From the NCBI GenBank assembly GCA_964542535.1, contig CAZIUE010000013.1, positions 1 to 64,000 on the forward strand: 64,000 nt of DNA, in the 5' to 3' direction. The DNA is from Pseudopelobacter sp964542535. GTDB taxonomy: Bacteria > Desulfobacterota > Desulfuromonadia > Geobacterales > Pseudopelobacteraceae. The notes under the pieces were generated by a model. The model was not told the DNA's origin and did no database searches. It worked only from the letters and a program-made list of their open reading frames with translations. Made by a program: the position numbers and the translations under genes. Positions 23,750-32,015 of the stretch are shown here, in pieces; positions within the stretch are counted from its first letter, which is position 1, and every line of letters starts with the position of its first letter.

Positions 23750-25318
23750 TTACGACTTCTGCATCTGCTGCTGGAAGGTGATCTCGATGAACTCCGCCGG
23801 GCGCGTGACCGCCACCAAGACGGTGACCCTCAGGATCCCCTCCAGGATGTCCTCGGGGGTCATGGTCTCTCCCAGGCCGCAGAACACGGCGAAGGCGTCG
23901 TCGGGGCTCGCTCCGGCGAGACCGCCCCGCTTCCAGATTCCGGTCAGGAAATTGCGGATCATGCTCTTGATGGTCACCCAGGTGGTGGCCACGTTGTTTT
24001 CGAACACATATGCCTTGCTCGCCAGCTTGATCGATTCCTCCAGCATGATCATGGTTCTGCGCACATTGACATAGCGCCAGTCAAGACTGTTGCCGTCCAG
24101 GGTGCGCGCCCCCCAGACCAGGGTCCCCTCGCCGATGAACGAGCGGATCGCGTTGATCGACTTGCCCTGGGTGGTGACGTTCAGGTCCTCCTGTTCGTCG
24201 TGGGAGATGTTGACCGCCGGCGATACCACGGAACTGAGGCTGACGTTGGCGGGCGCCTTCCAGACGCCGCGGGAATCGTCCACCATGGTGTAGATTCCGG
24301 CCATCGCCGCGGCCGGCGGCATCAGGTTCAGTTTGCGCCTGATTTCCATGAGGATGGTATTGAACAGCGGGCTGATGGCGATCAGGGTCTTGTTCAGCAG
24401 CTGTTTGTGGGCCGGAATCTCGTCCGCCGGGATGTCGCTCCATTCACTGGAGATGGCGGCAACGGCGTTTGCCCGCTGGATCAACCTGGATTTCGCGTTT
24501 TTCTCCGCCGGGGGATCCGACTCCTCGATCGTCGGGAGCGGATCGGGAATGGCGAGTTCGCTCTTGAGCAGGGTCTGCAGCAGCTCTCTGGTGGAAATGT
24601 TCTCGTAGGAGAGATCCTTGTCCTGGACGATGGTGGTGTTGACCCAGGGATAGTAGGCCGTGGCATAGTCCAGGAAGTTGATTCCCAGGGCGCTGCGGAA
24701 ATTCTCGATGCAGTCGCCGGCGGGGTCCTTCCGGTCCCTGAACCCGTCCCAGATATCCAGGATGGCGATCCTGTTTTTCATCTTCCCGCCGCAATGGGCC
24801 AGGGCCGCCTGCTGCACGCTGACGCACTCCTCGGCCGATGCCAGCAGCACCGCATCCGGAATCAGAACCATGGTCGGCTCCTGTTCCTTGACCAGGGTGT
24901 CGATACCGCCGGTCAGCCGGTCCGGTTCGATGGCTTCTCCGTAGGTTCCCACCGAGACGACATAGCAGGGGCCGCCGCCGTTCTGGTAGAAAAGCAGCAT
25001 GCTGGTGTAGAGCAGATACCTGCCCGACTCCTGGCTCAGGAAGTACTCCTTGCCCCCCTGGGAAAACGACGATGCGTCGCCGGGAACCGTGGCTGCTTCC
25101 CCGATGGCGAACAGAGCCTTCGGGCCGAATCCGAAATAGTCGTGAAATTCGGCCATGGAACTGATCCGCCAGGGCTTATTCCCCAGCGACTTTCCCTTGT
25201 TGTCGGCCTTCTCGGTGTAGCCCACGAACGCCGGTACGGCGGTGGCCACCTCCACCACCGAGTTGGGGAAGGCACTCTTTTCCACGACATATACACCGGG
25301 GGTTTTCATCAGAGCCAT
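23750..25318 (-). CDS. eCIS contractile sheath protein (Afp2-4-like)
   Basis: A 522-residue sheath protein. N terminus MKTPGVYVVEKSAFPNSVV followed by VATAVPAFVGYTE is the standard opening of CIS sheaths; the C-terminal domain (YVNVRRTMIMLEESIKLASK, FENN, then VAVTRPAEFIEITFQQQ) carries the conserved inter-subunit handshake region. Only one sheath gene is present, whereas Afp and PVC have two or three. AAGGAG precedes the start. It wraps the tube and contracts to drive it into the target. Confidence 0.95.
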   Translation of the reverse strand: MALMKTPGVYVVEKSAFPNSVVEVATAVPAFVGYTEKADNKGKSLGNKPWRISSMAEFHDYFGFGPKALFAIGEAATVPGDASSFSQGGKEYFLSQESGRYLLYTSMLLFYQNGGGPCYVVSVGTYGEAIEPDRLTGGIDTLVKEQEPTMVLIPDAVLLASAEECVSVQQAALAHCGGKMKNRIAILDIWDGFRDRKDPAGDCIENFRSALGINFLDYATAYYPWVNTTIVQDKDLSYENISTRELLQTLLKSELAIPDPLPTIEESDPPAEKNAKSRLIQRANAVAAISSEWSDIPADEIPAHKQLLNKTLIAISPLFNTILMEIRRKLNLMPPAAAMAGIYTMVDDSRGVWKAPANVSLSSVVSPAVNISHDEQEDLNVTTQGKSINAIRSFIGEGTLVWGARTLDGNSLDWRYVNVRRTMIMLEESIKLASKAYVFENNVATTWVTIKSMIRNFLTGIWKRGGLAGASPDDAFAVFCGLGETMTPEDILEGILRVTVLVAVTRPAEFIEITFQQQMQKS

Positions 25319-25336
25319 ACGATTTCTCCTTTGCGC

Positions 25337-26176
25337 TTACGAGTTGATGAACAGTTCCGATACTGCCGCTTCGTTGCCATCGATCGTTTCCCGATCCATT
25401 CTTCCCGCCGGGGCGACCGGGAGCCGCCTGATGAGGGTGCGGCCGCTGTCTCCCTGTAGCTCGCGCAGCTGGAACCAGCAGCCGGATGACTGGCGCAGGG
25501 GGATGGGGAGGGTGGACCTGAATACGGCTGCCCGGCGTCCGTCCGGCAACGCTTCCTCTCCCCTGTGCTCGAATTCCACCGCGCCATCCCGGTCGACGAT
25601 GGCAAGGTCCCGTCGCGCCAGCTCTCCCAGAATGTAGTACTTCCAGTAGGTTTCCCTGGCCTTGAACCTCAGGTACCACGCTCCCTGCACTCCCTGCTCT
25701 CCCCTGAGACGGATCACGCAGAGCGGCGGCATTGCCCGATCCCGCGGTTCGATCAGGTGCGCCAGGGAGGGATCATCCAGACGCTGGAAATCCCGGGGTG
25801 CGACGTACTCGCCGGTGTGCAGTCTGAACCGCCCGGATTCCTCCCTGACGGCGTCCCGGCCATCCAGATACAGCAGGGCGCCATCTTTGCGCCAGGGTGG
25901 GGCGGTATAGACGCCGAAGCAGGGGTCACGGACGAAAACCTTGAACAGCAGGTCCGGCGGCGGCTCGCCTGCTGTCGCGGCAGAGTCGAAGAACCGGCGC
26001 CACTCCTCGTCCGCGAACAGGCGGACGCCGTTGGCCGTCCCCCGGACCAGCAGCCCCCCCCTGTTCATCAACGATGCGGTGGGAGAGGGGAGGGTGAATT
26101 CGAGTCCGGAACAGACGCTTCCCGGGAAATAGGTGTGTTCGACGCTGATGCTGACCAGCAACTGGTAGGGTCCCAT
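25337..26176 (-). CDS. Unrecognised protein between cap and sheath genes
   Basis: A 279-residue protein that I cannot assign. It has no signal peptide, transmembrane segment or enzymatic motif. The N terminus (YQLLVSISVEHTYFPGSVCS) and the central part (FKVFVRDPCFGVYTAPPWRK, then ALLYLDGRD) are beta-strand-rich; the C terminus contains ETIDGNEAAVSELFINS. It is 18 bases downstream of the cap gene and 18 bases upstream of the sheath gene, so it is an integral member of the operon and probably a tail-terminator partner or assembly factor. This is inference from location. Confidence 0.75.
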   Translation of the reverse strand: MGPYQLLVSISVEHTYFPGSVCSGLEFTLPSPTASLMNRGGLLVRGTANGVRLFADEEWRRFFDSAATAGEPPPDLLFKVFVRDPCFGVYTAPPWRKDGALLYLDGRDAVREESGRFRLHTGEYVAPRDFQRLDDPSLAHLIEPRDRAMPPLCVIRLRGEQGVQGAWYLRFKARETYWKYYILGELARRDLAIVDRDGAVEFEHRGEEALPDGRRAAVFRSTLPIPLRQSSGCWFQLRELQGDSGRTLIRRLPVAPAGRMDRETIDGNEAAVSELFINS

Positions 26177-26194
26177 GGCAGTCCAGCCCCTGGA

Positions 26195-26764
26195 TCAGTG
26201 GTATGCGGAGGCGCGCGTGGAGGTTACCGCCGATGCCTTGCTTAGGATATCCGCCGAGTCGTACGCCACCATCCTGACCCGGTACAGGACCGATGGCAGG
26301 TACTTTCCGCTGAGGATGCTCCAAAGTGAACTCAAATCTCTGATGTTCAGGTTTTCCATGTCCAGAATCAGCCGGTCGATGCGACTGTCCAGCTCGGGGC
26401 TGTTCTGGTGGTCGAACACCGGGGTTCTCTGGAAGAAGCCGATGGCGCTGGAGAGGAACTTCAGCGCCTCGGGATAGTTGCTGTTGCCGAAATGGGCGGC
26501 GACCATGAGGAAGAAGTTGAGAAACAGAGGAGGCGGGCTGATGACGCTTTCGTGGGTCACCGGTGTCTGCTGGCCCCGGTTTGCCAGCGTCTCCTTCTCG
26601 ATGTTGACCAGAAAGAGCACCAGCCTGTTGGTGATCCGGGGGGCAAGGGAGCCGTCCTGCTCCAGGATATTGGATACGGCAACCGCCTCTTCGCTCAGGT
26701 CGAAACTCCTCCTCAGGTACTGGTTCAGCTGGCCGGAGATGTGGAGTATCGCCGTGTCGATCAT
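26195..26764 (-). CDS. eCIS tail terminator/cap protein (Pvc16/DUF4255 family)
   Basis: A 189-residue DUF4255 protein. Conserved features are the N-terminal LNQYL, NRLVLFLVNIEKE, LFLNFFLMVAAHF, the EALKFLSSAIGFFQRTPVFD stretch and SSLWSILSGKYLPSVLYRVRM. Family members cap the distal end of the tube and sheath. The frame is open to 26926, but the ATG at 26764 is where family similarity begins. It is the first structural gene of the operon. Confidence 0.9.
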   Translation of the reverse strand: MIDTAILHISGQLNQYLRRSFDLSEEAVAVSNILEQDGSLAPRITNRLVLFLVNIEKETLANRGQQTPVTHESVISPPPLFLNFFLMVAAHFGNSNYPEALKFLSSAIGFFQRTPVFDHQNSPELDSRIDRLILDMENLNIRDLSSLWSILSGKYLPSVLYRVRMVAYDSADILSKASAVTSTRASAYH

Positions 26765-26958
26765 GGTCTGTCCGCTTGTCTGGTGAATTAATGACTGCAA
26801 ACATACAGTGACGGAGCGCAATTGACATCGGTAGTTATCACGTATTTTTCCGTTAAAATATCGCGGCAAACTGCGGAGCCCATGCGGAGTCCGTCCGTAT
26901 AAACTACTGATGTCTTCCCGTTCCATGGCCGCACGCAGTCAGGAAATCCAATGGAGAG
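26765..26958 (-). promoter_or_regulatory. Upstream region of the eCIS operon with direct repeat
   Basis: This 194-base A/T-rich gap between the LuxR-type regulator's stop and the cap gene must hold the operon promoter. On the plus strand TGCGGAG occurs at 26872-26878 and 26883-26889, exactly 11 bases (one helical turn) apart. Just downstream on the transcribed strand is TTGCCG (26869-26864), a possible -35, but no convincing -10 follows at the right distance. The repeat is a candidate operator for the adjacent regulator. Confidence 0.4.
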
Positions 26959-27609
26959 CTATCTGATGCCCAGGTTCGCCGCGTGCCGTACCAGATCCAT
27001 GCGGCCGTGGGCGTTCAGTTTCCCCTGCAGTTTGGCGCGGTGGCTCTCGACGGTACGCACGCTGACGAAGAGAAGCTCGGCGATCTGGCGATTGGTATGC
27101 CCCTGGACGATGTAGCCCAGTATCTCGGTTTCCCTGCGTGTCAGCGGCTTCCGGGGAGGGACCCAGGCAACGGCCTGAGAGGCCTGGCCGTACAGGAGAC
27201 AGCGGGTCATGGAGGGGTGAATATAGAGGTCACCGCGCCTGATGGCGTGAATGGCGCTGATCAGTTCCGATTGCGCCGCCCGGGTGAGGAGATAGCCGGA
27301 GGCGCCGGCCCGGATAATATCCCGGGCAAATGTGGTGTCCTCACAGCCGGTTACCAGGATGACACCGATATCGGGATGCTGGGCTTTCAGGCGTCTGGTG
27401 ACCTCGATGCTGGCCTCTCCCCTGTTCAGAACAACCATCAGAACGATGTCCGGCTCAAGCCGGCCCGTCAGATAGATCGTTTCATTCTCGTCCAGCGCCT
27501 CTCCCACGACATCAAGGTTCGGCTCTGCGTGCAGCAACTCGCGCAATCCTGCGCGCAGCAGGATCTGGTCGCTTGCGACCAGAATTCCGGTAGTGTCGTT
27601 GTCTTTCAC
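26959..27609 (-). CDS. LuxR/NarL-type regulator with degenerate receiver domain
   Basis: A 216-residue protein if started at the GTG at 27609, which has AAGGGG six bases upstream; an ATG at 27717 would add 36 residues of non-typical sequence. The C terminus (about 155-216: LTRRETEILGYIVQGHTNRQ, then IAELLFVSVRTVESHRAKL) is a clear LuxR/FixJ helix-turn-helix. The N-terminal receiver-like domain has lost the phosphate-accepting Asp (PDIVLM-V, residue 59, where D is expected) and the conserved Lys (GYLL-T, residue 109). It should therefore not respond to phosphorylation in the usual way and may sense a ligand or protein partner. It is encoded on the same strand as and just upstream of the eCIS operon, so it is the best candidate for an eCIS regulator. 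Confidence 0.85.
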   Translation of the reverse strand: MKDNDTTGILVASDQILLRAGLRELLHAEPNLDVVGEALDENETIYLTGRLEPDIVLMVVLNRGEASIEVTRRLKAQHPDIGVILVTGCEDTTFARDIIRAGASGYLLTRAAQSELISAIHAIRRGDLYIHPSMTRCLLYGQASQAVAWVPPRKPLTRRETEILGYIVQGHTNRQIAELLFVSVRTVESHRAKLQGKLNAHGRMDLVRHAANLGIR

Positions 27610-27754
27610 GGTAATCCCCTTCAGTGCGTCCCCACGCCTTGCTTCCGGTTTCGGGCCGTGGAAGCTGGATGGGGCTCTGTGGCTGCGCAATATGATAGCA
27701 CTTATTTTATGAAACATGGTTCATGATGCCTGTTTTTGCTGGCGTCGTCATGAG

Positions 27755-27869
27755 AGTACCCCGCATCGATGGAGGTGAGGCTGCACCCTGGGAAGGGTGC
27801 TCCCGCTGCCGTGGGTGAAGCGAAACGGTGGTATGCTTCAAGGGAGGCGCGGAAACAGGGGAGGGGAGC
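27755..27869 (+). other. Hairpin-rich leader before the PAS kinase gene
   Basis: The divergent 260-base gap contains, on the kinase strand, at least two clear hairpins: GCACCC/GGGTGC (27783-27788 with 27795-27800) and TGAAGC/GCTTCA near 27816-27840, plus possible outer pairing of CCGC near 27758 with GCGG near 27852. I compared it mentally with the common riboswitch consensus cores and found no match. Confidence 0.3.
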
Positions 27870-30185
27870 ATGGAAACGGAACTGGCGCACGGGGGCAGGC
27901 TCCTGGAGGTCGTCCTGGACGCACTGCCGATTCCGGTATTCTACAAGGACGGGCAGGGTCGTTATCTGAACTGCAACTCTGCCTTCGAGGATTTCTTCGG
28001 TATGCCCAGGCGGCAGCTGGCCGGCAGGGTTGTGACCGATCTGTTCGACAAGGAATCGGCCCACAGGTTTCATGAGATGGATCTTAAGCTGTACCGCGAT
28101 CCCGGCCGGCAGGTGTACGAGGTGAAAATCGCCGATGCCCGGGGGATAGTACGGGATGTCATGGTGCACAACGCCACCTTTCCCCTTTCCCCGGATGGCA
28201 TGAGCGGGATCGTCGGCGCCGTACTGGATGTCAGCGACCTGAAAACGGCGGAAAAGAGGCTGGCGGGAGCGACCAGCCTGTTCCACCGGGTGTTCGATGC
28301 AATTCCCGACCTGCTCTCGGTGGTGGATGGTGATCTGAGGATCGTCTACAGCAACTGGCGCGGTGGCCATGGCTATGTCCCCGAACAGATCCGTTCCCGA
28401 AACCCGTTCTGTTATGACGCCTATTATCCCGGTCAGGGAAAGTCGTGCGACCCCTGCCACCTGCTCGAAGTCTTCCGGACCGGAAAACCGCTGATAACCG
28501 AGAAGCACAACCCCCGCATCGGCTATCAGGAGATCCACGCCTTTCCGGTGCTCGACGAGTCAGGCGCGGTGGTTATGGCCGCAGAATACCTGCGGGACAT
28601 AACCCCCCGCAAGGAGGCGGAGCTTGCCCTGCGCCAGGCCAACCACCTGCTGGAGGCGATCATCAATGCCTCGCCCCTGGCCATCGCCGCCTTTGACACC
28701 GATGTCAGGCTCACCCTCTGGAATTCCGCCGCCGAGGCCATGTTTGACTGGAAGCAAGAGGAGGTGCTCTCCAAGCCCTATCCCATCATTCCCGAAGACC
28801 GCATGGAGGAGGTGCGCAACAACATCAGGCTGATGCACGAAGGAGAAGTCTGCCGCTCCCTGGAGACGCACAGGAAGCGCAAGGATGGTTCCCTGGTGGA
28901 CGTGAGCCTCTCCACCGCGGTCATGTACGGACCGGACGGTGAGGTGATTGGCTACATGTCCATCATGTCCGATATCACCGAGCGCAAACAGGCCGTTCAG
29001 GCATTGAAGGAGAGCGAAGAGCGCTTCCGGCGAATCTTCGAGGAGGACGAGGATGCCGCCCTGGTCCTCACCCCGGGTACCTTTTCCATCGTGGATGCCA
29101 ATGTTGCCGCGGTGCGCCTCTACGGCTACTCCCGCAAGGAACTCCGGAAGGGGACGCCGGCCCTGTTCCTGGGCGCGGAGGAGTTCGCCCGGTTCAGGGA
29201 CACCTTCGGGACGCTGGGGCGCGAAAACCGGGTCAGGCGCAGACCGCGCAGGATCGATCGCATGGACGTGGTTGACCGCAGCGGCAGGCAGGTGGTGACG
29301 GCGGTGCGGGGGAGGGTCTTTACCTCCCAGGGGGTTCCCTATCTGTACTGCACCTTCCGGGACATCACCGAGCAGCTGAGCATCAGGGAGGAGCGCCGGG
29401 GGTTCGAGGAGAAGCTGATGCGGGCCAACAGGATGGCTGCCCTGGGGAGCCTGGCCTCGGGAATTGCCCACGAGATCAACAATCCCAACAACTACATCCT
29501 TTCCAGCACCCAGTTCCTGCTGGAGGCCTGGAAGGATATCGAATGGATTCTGCTGGAGTACGGCACGGACAACGGCGAGTACACCCTGGGGGGACTGCCG
29601 GATGCCGAGGCCATTGCCGTCATTCCCCAGCTCCTGGAGAGCCTGCGGGACGGCTCCGGCCGCATCAGGAATATCGTGGAGAACCTGAAGGGGTTCGCCC
29701 GCCATGAGGACCGTCCCCGCGACGGCAGGGTGGATGTGAACAAGGCGGTGCGGGCCGCCTTGAACCTGTTGGGAAACCAGATCCACCGCCACACCGACAG
29801 TTTCGTCTGTGATCTGGACGAGGAGGTGCCCAACGTCCAGGGGAGCCTGCAACAGATCGAGCAGGTGATCATCAACCTGACCATGAATGCCCTGCAATCG
29901 CTTCCCTACAAGAGGTGTGGCGTCTTCATCAGGACCTTTCACGAGCGGGAGAAACGCCAGGTGGTCATTCAGGTGCGCGATCAGGGGAGGGGGGTTCCTC
30001 CCGAACTGCGGCGGCGCATCATGGAGCCGTTTTTCACCACCAAACAGGAGCAGGGAGGGATGGGGTTGGGACTCTCCATCTGCGATTCCATTGTCAAGAA
30101 GCACCGCGGCACGCTGGACTGCCAGCCCGCCGAGGGTGGAGGGACGCTTTTCAGCGTCAGGTTGCCCGCCGGAGGGGAGGCGTGA
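27870..30185 (+). CDS. Multi-PAS sensor histidine kinase
   Basis: A 771-residue cytoplasmic kinase with no membrane segment. Four PAS domains follow one another (about 10-125, 137-250, 258-375, 385-505). The second contains a Cys motif, SCDPCH (192-197), that could bind metal or haem or sense redox. Then comes an H-box with AHEINNPNN (phospho-accepting His 534), a long insertion (WKDIEWILLEYG) and an HATPase domain with N (QVIINLTMNAL), G1 (VRDQGRGVP), F (EPFFTT) and G2 (GMGLGLSI) boxes. The ATG at 27870 has GAGGGGAG just upstream; an earlier in-frame ATG at 27828 lacks one. The stop overlaps the start of the NtrC-type gene, so the two form a two-component pair. Confidence 0.92.
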   Translation: METELAHGGRLLEVVLDALPIPVFYKDGQGRYLNCNSAFEDFFGMPRRQLAGRVVTDLFDKESAHRFHEMDLKLYRDPGRQVYEVKIADARGIVRDVMVHNATFPLSPDGMSGIVGAVLDVSDLKTAEKRLAGATSLFHRVFDAIPDLLSVVDGDLRIVYSNWRGGHGYVPEQIRSRNPFCYDAYYPGQGKSCDPCHLLEVFRTGKPLITEKHNPRIGYQEIHAFPVLDESGAVVMAAEYLRDITPRKEAELALRQANHLLEAIINASPLAIAAFDTDVRLTLWNSAAEAMFDWKQEEVLSKPYPIIPEDRMEEVRNNIRLMHEGEVCRSLETHRKRKDGSLVDVSLSTAVMYGPDGEVIGYMSIMSDITERKQAVQALKESEERFRRIFEEDEDAALVLTPGTFSIVDANVAAVRLYGYSRKELRKGTPALFLGAEEFARFRDTFGTLGRENRVRRRPRRIDRMDVVDRSGRQVVTAVRGRVFTSQGVPYLYCTFRDITEQLSIREERRGFEEKLMRANRMAALGSLASGIAHEINNPNNYILSSTQFLLEAWKDIEWILLEYGTDNGEYTLGGLPDAEAIAVIPQLLESLRDGSGRIRNIVENLKGFARHEDRPRDGRVDVNKAVRAALNLLGNQIHRHTDSFVCDLDEEVPNVQGSLQQIEQVIINLTMNALQSLPYKRCGVFIRTFHEREKRQVVIQVRDQGRGVPPELRRRIMEPFFTTKQEQGGMGLGLSICDSIVKKHRGTLDCQPAEGGGTLFSVRLPAGGEA

Positions 30186-31603
30186 TGGCTGCTCCCCGGG
30201 GAAAGATCCTGCTGGTGGATGACGAGCAGGGTATCCTGCTCAGTTCGGGCACCCTCCTGCGCAGCGCCGGCATACAGGATCTGCTGACCGTCGATGACGC
30301 CCGCCAGGTCTTGCCTCTTCTGGAGCGGGAACGGGTTGACGTCATCGTCTTGGACCTGTTCATGCCTTTTGTCTCCGGCAGGGAACTGTTGGCGGAGATC
30401 GCCTGCGAGTATCCCCAGATCGTTCTTCTGGTCATGACCGCGGCCGACGAGTTGGAAACCGCCGTGGAGTGCATGAAGGCCGGCGCCTTCGACTATCTGG
30501 TCAAACCGGTGGAGCGCTCGCGCTTCATTTCCAGCGTGACCAAGGCCATGGAGATCTGCAGCCTCAGGAAGCAGATGGACGATCTCCGCGAGCACCTGCT
30601 GCATGGCAAGGTGGAAAACCCGGCCCTGTTTTCGTCCGTCATCACCGCCAGCGAGAAGATGAGCACCATCTTCCAGTACGTGGAGGTGGTGGCCCGCTCC
30701 AACGAGCCGGTGCTGATCACCGGCGAAACCGGTGTGGGCAAGGAACTGGTCGCCCGGGCAGTACATGAGGCCAGCGGGCTGAAGGGGAGTTTCGTGCCGG
30801 TGAACGTGGCCGCCCTGGACGACGTCCTGTTTTCCGATACCCTCTTCGGGCACCGCCGGGGCGCTTTCACCGGCGCCACCACGCCGCGTGAGGGGATGAT
30901 CGCCCAGGCGGACGGCGGTACGCTGCTTCTGGACGAGATCGGCGATCTGCGGGAGCTGTCACAGGTCAAGCTCCTGCGGCTCCTGCAGGAGCGGGAGTAC
31001 TATGCCGTGGGGTCCGATGTTCCCCGGAAGAACCGTGCCCGCATCATTGCCGTCACCAACCGCTCCCTGCGGGATATGGTGGCAGCCGGCGCTTTCCGCA
31101 AGGATCTCTACTACCGTCTCCGTACCCATCACGTGGAGATCCCCCCCTTGCGGGAGCGGCGGGAGGATATCCCTCTCCTGTTGGATTACTTCCTTGACAA
31201 GGCCTCCCGGGCCTTGCACCGGAAGAAACCGGTGCTCCCTCCCCAGGCGCTCCCGCTGCTGGCCAGCTATCCCTTTCCGGGCAATGTGCGGGAGCTGGAG
31301 TCCATGGTGTGCGATGCCGTGGCCCGCCACCGTTCGGGGGTACTCTCCCTGGACAGCTTCCGGCGTTGCATGCGCGAGGGGCAGATCCTGGAGGAGCATC
31401 CCTGGCCTGAGTCGGCTTCATGCCGGCCGGTGCCGTGGGAACAGCTTTCCGTTCTCCCCTCCCTCAGAGAGGCGGAGGCGGTGCTGATCCGGGAAGCCCT
31501 GAAGCGCTCCCAGGGAAACCAGGGCATTGCCGCGTCGCTGTTGGGAATCTCCCGCACCGCCCTGAACAAACGTCTTAAACGCGAGCCCGGCCTTGCTCCC
31601 TGA
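30185..31603 (+). CDS. NtrC-family sigma-54-dependent response regulator
   Basis: A 472-residue activator. The receiver has D57 (VIVLDLFMP) and K107 (YLVKPVE). The AAA+ domain has Walker A GETGVGKE (180-187), the sigma-54-contacting GAFTGA loop (226-231) and Walker B TLLLDEIGDL; the C terminus is a Fis-type helix-turn-helix (QGIAASLLGISRTALNKRL). The true start is the ATG at 30185, which overlaps the kinase stop (TGATG); the frame extending back to 29915 is a shadow. It is presumably phosphorylated by the PAS kinase. A sigma-54 promoter lies 172 bases beyond its stop and is a likely target. Confidence 0.95.
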   Translation: MAAPRGKILLVDDEQGILLSSGTLLRSAGIQDLLTVDDARQVLPLLERERVDVIVLDLFMPFVSGRELLAEIACEYPQIVLLVMTAADELETAVECMKAGAFDYLVKPVERSRFISSVTKAMEICSLRKQMDDLREHLLHGKVENPALFSSVITASEKMSTIFQYVEVVARSNEPVLITGETGVGKELVARAVHEASGLKGSFVPVNVAALDDVLFSDTLFGHRRGAFTGATTPREGMIAQADGGTLLLDEIGDLRELSQVKLLRLLQEREYYAVGSDVPRKNRARIIAVTNRSLRDMVAAGAFRKDLYYRLRTHHVEIPPLRERREDIPLLLDYFLDKASRALHRKKPVLPPQALPLLASYPFPGNVRELESMVCDAVARHRSGVLSLDSFRRCMREGQILEEHPWPESASCRPVPWEQLSVLPSLREAEAVLIREALKRSQGNQGIAASLLGISRTALNKRLKREPGLAP

Positions 31604-31711
31604 AACCCCTGAGACTTTTTTCACAGGGGAAGCGTGCCCTCACACTGGTTCCGGTCCCCGCAATTCCCGGGGTACCCGATCTCCGCTCGACGATGCTGTG
31701 CCGCCGTTCAC

Positions 31712-31734
31712 ACCACCGTGAAGGTGGGCTTTTT
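31712..31734 (+). terminator. Rho-independent terminator of the kinase/NtrC operon
   Basis: CCACC (31713-31717) pairs with GGTGG (31723-31727) and is followed within two bases by TTTTT (31730-31734). Confidence 0.6.
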
Positions 31735-31774
31735 GCAACCAGTTGATTCCATGGTATATATGTGTCGTGCATCA

Positions 31775-31790
31775 TGGCACGGCTGATGCT
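31775..31790 (+). promoter_or_regulatory. Sigma-54 (-24/-12) promoter
   Basis: TGGCAC then five bases then ATGCT: GG at 31776-31777 and GC at 31788-31789 with exactly ten bases between, against the consensus TGGCAC-N5-TTGCA/T (one mismatch in the core elements). Transcription would begin near 31800. It lies between the terminator of an NtrC-type activator gene and the 74-codon peptide gene. Confidence 0.7.
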
Positions 31791-31799
31791 GGTACCGAG

Positions 31800-32015
31800 A
31801 TGAAAGTACGTTCAGCGCCTTGAAAAGGAGGCGTCCCGCCGCGAAAACGCGGATGGATGCTAGCCGCACCATCCAGCTGCCGGGCCGAATCGACAGCCCG
31901 AGCCGCCATGGTGCCCAGAGGGAGGAGGTGAGAGCGTCCGTTGCATTGCACGTATACTGGTCCGGACAGTGGCTTGTTTTCAGAAATTCAACCCCTTGCA
32001 GAGGAGGATGACACC
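31800..32015 (+). other. Structured 5' leader of the small peptide gene
   Basis: About 215 bases separate the predicted start of transcription from the peptide ATG. They contain adjacent hairpins: CCGCG-AAAA-CGCGG (31839-31852), GGATGG with CCATCC (31851-31856 with 31869-31874) and CGGGC with GCCCG (31881-31885 with 31896-31900). A 52-codon frame (31853-32011) ends four bases before the peptide ATG. The leader may be a regulatory RNA or may carry an upstream peptide; I cannot match it to a known riboswitch class. Confidence 0.45.

Noticed and set aside
1715..26764. Prophage or type VI secretion system
   Set aside because: There are no capsid, portal, terminase, integrase or lysis genes, and no TssB/TssC split sheath or TssJLM membrane complex. 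DUF4255 cap, DUF5908, the CIS tape measure and the eCIS AAA+ ATPase fit eCIS instead.
27702..28538. Minus-strand 278-codon frame opposite the PAS kinase
   Set aside because: It is antisense to conserved PAS domains and its protein has no recognisable features.
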